Of a stretch of DNA of 6,351 nucleotides, positions 1 through 5,360 are shown in pieces. The notes under the pieces were generated by a model, which searched no databases, was not told where the DNA came from, and saw only the letters and a program-made list of their open reading frames with translations. A program made the translations under genes and the position numbers. The number at the start of each line of letters is the position of its first letter. Within the stretch, counting starts at the first letter, position 1. The stretch is from Candidatus Krumholzibacteriia bacterium (GTDB taxonomy: Bacteria; Krumholzibacteriota; Krumholzibacteria; WVZY01; JAKEHA01). The stretch is from positions 1 to 6,351 of the forward strand of contig JAOTVO010000158.1 in assembly GCA_029863355.1 (NCBI GenBank), given 5' to 3'.

Positions 1-120
1 GTGTTCGTGTCCGGCGTGATCGAACGCGGCGTGATGCGCGCGACGATGATCGTGGTCCGCGAGGGTCGCTCCTCCGGCAAACTCGAGGCTGGAGAGCTAC
101 CCGCGGACGCGCCGCAGTAG
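1..120 (+). CDS. C-terminal end of an unidentified protein (partial)
   Basis: The first frame of the window is open from base 1 to a TAG at 118-120, giving the last 39 residues of a protein that begins upstream. The tail reads ...GVMRATMIVVREG followed by a polar, probably disordered end ...ELPADAPQ. Of the 39 codons, 33 end in G or C, which matches real coding sequence in this GC-rich DNA and supports a genuine frame. The GTG codons at 1 and later are more likely internal valines than starts, because no ribosome binding site can be seen. It lies in the same direction as the Ig-like gene 84 bases downstream and could share its transcript, although a hairpin lies between them. I do not recognise the family; too little is present to propose a function. 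Confidence 0.6.
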   Translation: MFVSGVIERGVMRATMIVVREGRSSGKLEAGELPADAPQ

Positions 121-147
121 GCCGAGGCCGCGCACACAACGTAACTG

Positions 148-180
148 GCGAGCAGGGGCCCCGCGCGGGCGCCTGCTCGC
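148..180 (+). other. Strong hairpin in the leader between the upstream gene and the Ig-like gene
   Basis: Arms GCGAGCAGG (148-156) and CCTGCTCGC (172-180) are perfectly complementary. After one G-G mismatch a further 4 pairs form (158-161 with 167-170), leaving a 5-base loop. No T-run follows, so it is not a classical intrinsic terminator; it ends 10 bases before the Shine-Dalgarno of the next gene. A second, mutually exclusive pairing exists: GGCCGCG (126-132) with CGCGGCC (178-184), which would take over the last three bases of the right arm. It could act as a Rho-type or processing boundary for the upstream message, or as a leader structure affecting translation. Only the base pairing is seen; the role is inference. 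Confidence 0.5.
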
Positions 181-190
181 GGCCGCTTCG

Positions 191-196
191 AGGAGG
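191..196 (+). promoter_or_regulatory. Shine-Dalgarno for the Ig-like membrane protein
   Basis: AGGAGG lies 8 bases before the GTG at 205 and 14 bases before the in-frame ATG at 211. The spacing favours the GTG as the start codon. Confidence 0.75.
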
Positions 197-204
197 CAAC
201 GACC

Positions 205-1155
205 GTGGTAATGAAATTCGGGTTGGTCCTGCTGGTGCTCGGCGTCATCACCTTCGGCGTGTACTCGTTCACGAACAAGCCGGACTTCGACGACGCCTTC
301 CTGCTGGACCAGAGCACGCTCCAGGCCAAGGTTCAGTCGTCGGAGATCTACCCGAAGACGGCGTACACGACGAGCGCCCTGCAGCTCAAGATGATCGCCG
401 CGTCGCGCGAGGAGTACGCCTATCTATCCGTGCGCTGGTTCCGCAACGACATGGAGATCCCCGTGGTGGCCGGCCCCCGGCTGGACGCCAAGCACACCCA
501 CAAGGGTGACCGCGTCCACGCAGAGGTCAATCTGCTCGGTCCCGACGCGCTGGAGACACCCGTGGTGACCACGCCCGTGCACATCCTCAACTCGCCGCCC
601 TCGATCACATCGGCCTCCGTCGCGCTGCGCACCGATCCCACGGACGTGATCTACACGCGCGTCGACGCCGTCGACCCGGACGAGGACCGGCTGCGCTTCA
701 CCTACAAGTGGTATCGAAACGGCCGCGAGATCAGCGGACTGAACAAGCCCGTGCTAGCCGTGGAGGCTTTCGAGCAGGGGGACGAGTTCCAAGCGGAAAT
801 CATCGCCACCGACGGGGACGACCCCACGTTTCCCTACAAGACCGACTCCATCACGCTCGGCAGCAACGCGCCGCAGATCACGTCATCGCCGCCGAACTCG
901 TTCACGCCCGACCGGCGCTACGTCTACCAGCTGGCCGTCGAAGGGCCCGACGTCTCCAGCCTCAGCTACCAGCTGGTCAAGGCACCCCAGGGCATGCGCG
1001 TCTCTACTTCGGGCCTGATCGACTGGGAGCTGCCCGAGCGCGCGGCGGGGACGCGGGACTACGAGGTCCTGGTGCGAGTCACCGACCCCACGGGCGGCGA
1101 AGGCTTGCAGAGCTTCACCATCAGCCTCTCCGGCGCGACCGCGCAGCCGCAGTAG
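205..1155 (+). CDS. Membrane-anchored protein with tandem Ig-like repeats and a He_PIG/cadherin-like domain
   Basis: This 316-residue protein is probably exported and held at the membrane by one N-terminal helix (about residues 5-22, FGLVLLVLGVITFGVYSF). No lipobox cysteine and no clear AxA cleavage site is visible, so an uncleaved anchor is likelier than a secreted or lipoprotein form. Two related beta-sandwich repeats follow (about 35-130 and 131-222). They share W-[FY]-R-N (W78, W169), E-I six residues later, and a GD followed by xAE-[VI]. The W-to-GD distance is 23 residues in both. The second repeat is the familiar bacterial DPDxDxLxFxYxWYRNG type. Residues about 223-310 form a third domain with L-x-Y-x-L, P-x-GM, S-x-G-x-I-x-W and a late V-x-V-T-D, as in putative-Ig/He_PIG domains. 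Such domains typically mediate adhesion or protein contacts; no catalytic motif is seen. The GTG start is chosen from the Shine-Dalgarno spacing. Its GC bias looks milder than in the minus-strand operon. The ligand or partner is unknown. Confidence 0.88.
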   Translation: MVMKFGLVLLVLGVITFGVYSFTNKPDFDDAFLLDQSTLQAKVQSSEIYPKTAYTTSALQLKMIAASREEYAYLSVRWFRNDMEIPVVAGPRLDAKHTHKGDRVHAEVNLLGPDALETPVVTTPVHILNSPPSITSASVALRTDPTDVIYTRVDAVDPDEDRLRFTYKWYRNGREISGLNKPVLAVEAFEQGDEFQAEIIATDGDDPTFPYKTDSITLGSNAPQITSSPPNSFTPDRRYVYQLAVEGPDVSSLSYQLVKAPQGMRVSTSGLIDWELPERAAGTRDYEVLVRVTDPTGGEGLQSFTISLSGATAQPQ

Positions 1156-1192
1156 ACACGAATTCACGACTCGACCTCCGGTGGTCGAACCC

Positions 1193-1234
1193 GAGGCCCT
1201 CGCGCGGCGGCACACACCCCGCGACGGGGGCCTC
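1193..1234. repeat. Interrupted inverted repeat downstream of the Ig-like gene
   Basis: GAGGCCC (1193-1199) pairs with GGGCCTC (1228-1234), and directly inside it TCGCG (1200-1204) pairs with CGCGA (1220-1224). A 3-base bulge (1225-1227) and a 15-base loop remain. The stem starts 38 bases after the stop codon of the Ig-like gene. It lacks a following T-run on either strand, so it may be a Rho-independent-like stem without a U-tract or merely a stabilising 3' structure. Chance pairing in GC-rich DNA is a real alternative. Confidence 0.35.
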
Positions 1235-1241
1235 GCTCCTA

Positions 1242-1345
1242 TGGGGCTCGGCGTCGAGGGGTCTCCGCTCAAGCACTCGCTCTCGCCATGGAAACACCAG
1301 AGCGCGCGCTCGTGATATCGCGTCGACCCCTCGACGCTGAGCCCA
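1242..1345. repeat. Long inverted repeat at the convergent gene junction
   Basis: GCGTCGAGGGGTC (1251-1263) and GACCCCTCGACGC (1325-1337) are perfect reverse complements of 13 bases. The match continues outward (1242-1250 with 1338-1345) with one extra G and one G/A difference, making arms of about 21 bases around a 61-base loop. The loop holds a smaller pairing (CGCTCT 1278-1283 with AGAGCG 1299-1304) and a 12-base palindrome at 1300-1311. The right arm begins 3 bases beyond the stop codon of the glycosyltransferase operon, so the structure would sit at the 3' end of that message. No T-run follows on either strand. It may be a bidirectional transcription end or RNA-stabilising structure, or a small dispersed repeat; copies elsewhere in the genome cannot be examined here. 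Confidence 0.55.
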
Positions 1346-1348
1346 CGC

Positions 1349-2572
1349 TCACTCACCGAGCAGCGCGTGGTACACGCCCAGGTACTTCTTGCGTTCGCGG
1401 GACCAGCGGTAGGTCTCGTAGACCGCGGTGGCGGCGTCGATGCGCGCGGCGGTCTCTTCGGGGTGCGCGTAGACGTGGCGGATGGCGCGGGCCAGGTCGG
1501 CGGCGTCGCCCGGGGTGAAGTAGACCAGGGAGTCGTCCGGGAAGTAGGAGGCCACGCTGGCCAGGCGCGAGGCCACCACGGGGCGTTGCAGCGCGACGTA
1601 CTCGTACATCTTGTTCGTGTGCACCAGTACCGAGTAGGGGTTGGCCTTCATCGGCACCACCGTCACGTCGGCGGCGAGGATCTCCTCGACCATGGTCTCG
1701 AAGGGCACGAAGCCCAGGAAGTGAACGCGGTCCTCCACGCCCAGCTCCCGCGCCAGCCGCACCACCTCGTCGACGTGGCTGCCGCCCCCCATGAAGCGGA
1801 ACTCGATGCCCGGGATCTCCTTGCGGAGCTGGGCCACGGCGCGCACGACCAGGTCCTGCCCGTAGCGCTCCTCCACCGCGCCGTGCGTGAGGACGCGGAA
1901 GGCGCCCCGGCGGCGCTCTTCGCGCTTGCGCGCGGCAAGGCGCGCGTGCGCCTCTTCGTAGCGATCGAGGCGGAAGGAGCGGTCGTCGGGGACGTTGACG
2001 ATCACCGTGATCTTGTTGACGTCGGCGCCGCGGAGGCCGAAATTGTCGCGCATCTCGCGCGTCACCGTCAGCGCGCCGTGGGCGTAGCGCAGGCTCAGCC
2101 GCTCGGACAGGCGGATGAGGGGAAGGAGCAGGCGCGCCTTGCGGGGCGGGAACATGGTCGCGAAGAGCTCCGGCATGGGCTCGTGCATGTGCAGCACGAT
2201 CTTCGCGCCCAGCAAGCGTGGCAGCAGCGTGGAGAACACGAGGTAGTCGGGCATGGTGTTCACCTGGATGGCGCGGAAGCGGTGGCGCAGGTGCAGCGCG
2301 ATCAGCCGGAGCTTGGCCAGCGCGTAGAAGGCGTTGTACTCGATGAGGTAGCGGGAGATCTTCCCGCGCCGGTGGCCGACGGGCATGCGGTGCACCTCCA
2401 CGCCGTCGACGACCTCGCGCGCCGCCTCGCCCTCGCCGCGCAGGCACACCACGTGGACGGAGAAGCCGTCCTCGAGGAGTGCTTCCGCCTCGCGCTTTAC
2501 GTTGAGCTCGAAGGGGTAGAAGCTGTGGCGCACGATGCAGACGCTGCCCTTGCCCGCCGCGCTTCCACTCAT
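1349..2572 (-). CDS. GT4-like glycosyltransferase, last gene of the operon
   Basis: This 407-residue protein has the length and layout of a GT-B-fold glycosyltransferase. Such enzymes transfer a sugar from a nucleotide-sugar donor to a growing glycan, here probably at the cytoplasmic face of the membrane. The N-terminal half has a first strand VCIVRHSFYP (11-20), then KREAEALLEDGFSVHVVCLR, VNTMPDYLVFS (104-114) and LHMHEPMPELF (127-137). The C-terminal half has ITVIVNVPDDRSF (188-200), a donor-domain opening FRVLTHGAVEERYGQDL (225-241), FMGGG (260-264), VHFLGFVP (283-290) and HTNKMYEYVALQRPVVAS (318-335). The last is the [PH]-N-K-[LM]-[YF]-E-Y variant of the EX7E motif: E324 is present but the first Glu position holds Leu316. 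The start is the ATG at 2572, which overlaps the preceding stop as ATGA. GGAGAG at 2582-2587 sits 9 bases before it. The frame is open further upstream, but that part shadows the preceding gene. Donor and acceptor are not predictable. Confidence 0.9.
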   Translation of the reverse strand: MSGSAAGKGSVCIVRHSFYPFELNVKREAEALLEDGFSVHVVCLRGEGEAAREVVDGVEVHRMPVGHRRGKISRYLIEYNAFYALAKLRLIALHLRHRFRAIQVNTMPDYLVFSTLLPRLLGAKIVLHMHEPMPELFATMFPPRKARLLLPLIRLSERLSLRYAHGALTVTREMRDNFGLRGADVNKITVIVNVPDDRSFRLDRYEEAHARLAARKREERRRGAFRVLTHGAVEERYGQDLVVRAVAQLRKEIPGIEFRFMGGGSHVDEVVRLARELGVEDRVHFLGFVPFETMVEEILAADVTVVPMKANPYSVLVHTNKMYEYVALQRPVVASRLASVASYFPDDSLVYFTPGDAADLARAIRHVYAHPEETAARIDAATAVYETYRWSRERKKYLGVYHALLGE

Positions 2573-3570
2573 CGCTGCCGTCTCTCCATGATCTCCCGGT
2601 AGATCTCGACGAGCCGTCCCGCCGTCTGTTCGAGCGAGAACGCCGCCATGCGCTCGCGCGATGCGACGCGCCGCGCGCCGGCGAGTGCCCGCCCCAGCGC
2701 TTCGGCGATGCGCGCCGGATCCGGTTCGACAATATAACACCCCTCGATGCCGTCGAGCACGATCTTGGCGTCGCCGACGTCCGTGCTCACCACGGGCACG
2801 TTGCAGGACAGGGCCTCGCGAATGGTCACCGGCGAGGCCTCGAAGGCCGACGTCATGAGAAGCAGCTCCGAGGCGTTCATGTAGAGCGGCACGTCCTCGT
2901 GGGGAACGTCCTCCAGGCAAACGAGCGCGACGTCGTCGCCCGCCCCGCCCGCCGCCGCCCGGTACGCGTCGACGGCGGCGCGCGCCAGGTCGAAGCGCTT
3001 CTCGGGGCGGGCCGGCGTCGAGGGAAAGAGCACGTAGCGTCTGGCGGGGTCGAAGCCGAGGCGGCGCTTGGCCTCGGCTGCGTCCATGGGGGCGAAGCCC
3101 GTCGTGTCGATGCCGCTGGGCAGGTGGATGGCGTCGGCGCGACCGAGCGGCGCGGCCAGGTGCGCGGCCACCACGATCACTGCGTCCGCGCGCCGCGCCA
3201 CGAAGCGCTTGAGGCGGCGCGAGTAGGCCAGGCGTTTCACGGGGCGGTCGCCCCGCGCCGCGGCCGCGCCGCCCCTGCTGATCTCGCCCTCGTGGAACGT
3301 CCACACGACGGGGACGCGCCGCTGCATCGTCGCCACCAGACCGCAGAAGGAGTGGTGGACGTGCACGACGTCGTAGCGCGCCCTGCGCATGCGCGCGGCG
3401 AAGCCCGCGGGCATGGCCAAGTAGGCGAGCTTGTCGGCGCGGCCGTTGACGAAGTAGACGTCGGCTTCGACGCCCCGCGCGCGCAGCGCGCCCACCTCGT
3501 CGCTCACGAAAGAGCCGTAGAACGGCGCGTCCGCGCAGGGATACATGTTGGTGAAGACGAGCACCCTCAC
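2569..3570 (-). CDS. TuaC-like GT4 glycosyltransferase
   Basis: This 333-residue protein is a family-4, GT-B-fold glycosyltransferase, likely adding one sugar to a surface glycan precursor in the cytoplasm. The N-terminal acceptor domain opens with VLVFTNMYPCADAPFYGSFV (3-22), the hallmark start of TuaC-like enzymes, followed by DVVHVHHSFCG (67-77) and TFHEGEI (91-97). The donor domain follows LPSGIDTTGF (150-159) and holds YVLFPSTPARPEKRFDLA (179-196). A full EX7E motif is present, E244 and E252 in FEASPVTIREAL, followed by NVPVVSTDVGD (257-267). The GTG start at 3570 is chosen because it overlaps the upstream stop as GTGA and has GGGAGG (3578-3583) 7 bases before it. The short length is normal for this subgroup. 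It overlaps the following gene by 4 bases (ATGA), which points to coupled translation. TuaC of teichuronic acid synthesis is a family resemblance only, so no symbol is given. Confidence 0.92.
   Translation of the reverse strand: MRVLVFTNMYPCADAPFYGSFVSDEVGALRARGVEADVYFVNGRADKLAYLAMPAGFAARMRRARYDVVHVHHSFCGLVATMQRRVPVVWTFHEGEISRGGAAAARGDRPVKRLAYSRRLKRFVARRADAVIVVAAHLAAPLGRADAIHLPSGIDTTGFAPMDAAEAKRRLGFDPARRYVLFPSTPARPEKRFDLARAAVDAYRAAAGGAGDDVALVCLEDVPHEDVPLYMNASELLLMTSAFEASPVTIREALSCNVPVVSTDVGDAKIVLDGIEGCYIVEPDPARIAEALGRALAGARRVASRERMAAFSLEQTAGRLVEIYREIMERRQR
2582..2587 (-). promoter_or_regulatory. Ribosome binding site for the last glycosyltransferase gene
   Basis: Read on the minus strand, GGAGAG lies 9 bases before the ATG at 2572, inside the end of the preceding gene. 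It helps fix this start against the longer open frame. Confidence 0.5.
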
Positions 3571-5360
3571 GCGCGCGCCTCCCGCGGACGCGGGTTCAGC
3601 TGCTGCGGAACCGACCAGAGGAGCGCGTTCACGAGCGTCCAGTAGCGCGCGTAGAACGCGCGCAGGCTCTCGCGCGCCAGCCGCTCCTGCACCTCCTCGG
3701 CGCTCGCGCGCGCGTCGTGCACGTCGAGGCGCAGGCGCGGCGCCAACGCGAGGAACGCCGCGCGCGCCGCCTCCAGGTGCGCCGCGCCGCCCTCTTCGGG
3801 CTTGCGCCTGAGCGCCTCCTCCGGCGTCACGTCGAACAGCGCGCGCACGCGCGGCCGCGGCGCCAGGCGCGCGAGCGCACGCAGTGCGAGCGGCGGACGG
3901 GAGGCATCCGTTCCCGTGAAGAGCGCATAATCCACCAGCGCGTCGGGCACGTAGCGGTCGCAGATCACCACGTTGCCCGCGAGCATCAGGAGCCGCGGCT
4001 TGACGCACCACGGCCACGCCAGGTCGAGGGCGTAGACCCAGGAGAAGACCGCGCGGGCCAGGGGACCCCGTAGCGCCGCCTGCCGCCGCGCGAAGCGCGC
4101 CTCTTGTCCGCCCTTCGCGGCCGCACCCTCGGCGACTCGGCTCCGGCCGCCCAGTACGCGCGCGCCCAGCTTCATCAGGGGCGCGGCGAGCCGGGAGGAC
4201 ACGCCCCGCGCCCACACCACGCGCACGCGCACGTCGCACGTCTCGAACGCCTCGCGCAGGCGCGCGACCTGCAGCGACTTGCCCGAGCCGTCGCACCCGC
4301 TCACCGAGACGAGGAGCGGACGCTGCGAGCGGATGTGCAGCTTCCAGCGCACCGCCCACAGGAGTGTCGCCACCACGTCGGCGAGCCGGCGCCCGGCGCC
4401 GCGGCCGGGGTCGCGCAGTACCTTGCGGTAGTAGGCCACCTTGTTGGCCGCGAACGGAACCACGGCCGCGAGGTCTGCTGCCGCGCGCGCCTTCGGCACC
4501 AGTCCTCGCATGAACGCCGAGCGCCCGAGTCCCTCCGCCAGCTCGCGCGCGCGCTCGACCGAGAGGAGCGGCTCCCCCACCAGCCGCCCCCAGGCCCCGC
4601 CGGCCACGGCGATCGCGCCCCAGAACCCCTCTTCCCAGCCGCGCGCGGCGGCCAGCGCGGCGAGCGCGGCCAGCCGTCCCTCGAGCGCGCGCAGCGCGCC
4701 CGCCGTCAGGATCAGGTTGCCCAGCGACAGCGCCTTGTCCTCGTAGAACCAGTGGGCCAGCGTGACGAGCAGCGCCTGCGCCGGCGCGGGCACGAGGATG
4801 TCGGGGTCGTCGTCCGCGCGGCGCGCGTTATCCCAGAGCGGACCGTCGTCGACGAAGGGCACGCCCCAGCCCACCACTTCGTGCAGGTGGAAGGCGAAGC
4901 TCGAGCCGTCGCCGGGGAAGCGCCGGAAGAGGAACTTCCCCGGCTCCTCGACGTTGACGAGCTCCACGTAGCCCAGCTCCTCCAGCCGCCGTCGCGCCGC
5001 CGCGGCGCCGCCGCGCGGGACGAGCACGTCCAGGTTGTCAGAGAGATAATGAAAGGACGGGTAGAGGCCGGCCGACTTGAAGAGCATCGCGCGCACGCCG
5101 TCCTCCTCGAGCCTCGAGCGGACGTGCTCGTACGCGTCGCGCTGGGCGCGGAAGTGCGCCGCGTCCTTCTCCACGAACGCGCGCAGCGGCGTGTCCATCA
5201 CCGCCTCGCCGTGGGCGCGGCGCAACGCGAGGAACGATACTTTCTGGCGCGCGAGCAGCTCGCCCGCCGCGCGCAGCTCGTCGGGCGTGAAGTCGCTCAG
5301 CGCGGCCGGCGCCCACGGGTGCGCCAGGCGCGCCGCGATCTCTAGCGGGGATCTGGGCAC
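3567..5360 (-). CDS. Fusion of a nucleotidyltransferase-like domain and a thymidylate-kinase-like P-loop kinase
   Basis: This 597-residue protein joins two nucleotide-binding modules. Residues about 25-270 resemble the NTP_transf_5-type nucleotidyltransferases found in glycan and peptide-modification loci: helical start, AMLFKSAGLYPSF (91-103), acidic motif SDNLDVLV (107-114), LEELGYVEL (126-134), then FAFHLHEVVGWG (155-166) where the family has a conserved His after a strand. The acidic motif is unusual: the usual D-x-D reads N109-x-D111, preceded by D108. Residues about 347-570 resemble thymidylate kinase: P-loop GCDGSGKS (355-362), a hydrophobic stretch, VVICDRYVPDALVDYALF (464-481) with the DRY signature, FDVTPEEALRRKPEE (509-523) in the lid position, and LDVHDARASAEEV at the end. 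True dTMP kinases are near 210 residues and stand alone. This fusion within a glycosyltransferase operon more likely phosphorylates or nucleotidylates a sugar, lipid carrier or glycan end; that is inference. The GTG start at 5360 has GGAGG upstream with short 4-base spacing; no other good start lies nearby. Confidence 0.85.
   Translation of the reverse strand: MPRSPLEIAARLAHPWAPAALSDFTPDELRAAGELLARQKVSFLALRRAHGEAVMDTPLRAFVEKDAAHFRAQRDAYEHVRSRLEEDGVRAMLFKSAGLYPSFHYLSDNLDVLVPRGGAAAARRRLEELGYVELVNVEEPGKFLFRRFPGDGSSFAFHLHEVVGWGVPFVDDGPLWDNARRADDDPDILVPAPAQALLVTLAHWFYEDKALSLGNLILTAGALRALEGRLAALAALAAARGWEEGFWGAIAVAGGAWGRLVGEPLLSVERARELAEGLGRSAFMRGLVPKARAAADLAAVVPFAANKVAYYRKVLRDPGRGAGRRLADVVATLLWAVRWKLHIRSQRPLLVSVSGCDGSGKSLQVARLREAFETCDVRVRVVWARGVSSRLAAPLMKLGARVLGGRSRVAEGAAAKGGQEARFARRQAALRGPLARAVFSWVYALDLAWPWCVKPRLLMLAGNVVICDRYVPDALVDYALFTGTDASRPPLALRALARLAPRPRVRALFDVTPEEALRRKPEEGGAAHLEAARAAFLALAPRLRLDVHDARASAEEVQERLARESLRAFYARYWTLVNALLWSVPQQLNPRPREARA
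3578..3583 (-). promoter_or_regulatory. Strong Shine-Dalgarno for the TuaC-like glycosyltransferase
   Basis: GGGAGG on the minus strand lies 7 bases before the GTG at 3570, inside the last codons of the nucleotidyltransferase-kinase gene. It decides the GTG start that overlaps the stop codon. Confidence 0.75.

Noticed and set aside
708..1340. Plus-strand 210-codon frame overlapping the end of the Ig-like gene and the junction
   Set aside because: It is Arg/Ala-rich in another frame of a well-supported gene and has no motif; the part beyond 1155 lies in the structured junction.
1193..1345. Intrinsic terminator call for the junction inverted repeats
   Set aside because: Neither stem is followed by a T-run on either strand and the larger has a 61-base loop, so they are recorded as repeats rather than terminators.
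1367..2602. Long plus-strand open frame of 411 codons opposite the last glycosyltransferase
   Set aside because: Its product is His/Val/Asp/Ala-rich without any domain, and it lies antisense to a gene with clear GT-B motifs. In DNA with strong GC at third positions such antisense frames stay open by chance.
2573..3304. Upstream extension of the last glycosyltransferase frame
   Set aside because: The extension is Arg/Gly/Ala-rich and overlaps most of the TuaC-like gene. The ATG at 2572 with its stop-start overlap and ribosome binding site is the better start.
3571..4359. Upstream extension of the TuaC-like glycosyltransferase frame
   Set aside because: The typical family N-terminus begins exactly at the GTG at 3570, with a strong Shine-Dalgarno just ahead; the extension shadows the kinase domain in another frame.
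3567..4640. Calling the kinase half a housekeeping thymidylate kinase (tmk)
   Set aside because: It is fused to a second domain, sits in a glycosyltransferase operon and has a hydrophobic segment between P-loop and DRY; the resemblance is at superfamily level only.
4104..5345. Plus-strand open frame of 413 codons opposite the nucleotidyltransferase-kinase gene
   Set aside because: The product is a low-complexity Arg/Gln/His/Ala mixture with no recognisable motif; the opposite strand carries a P-loop and DRY signature in a continuous frame.
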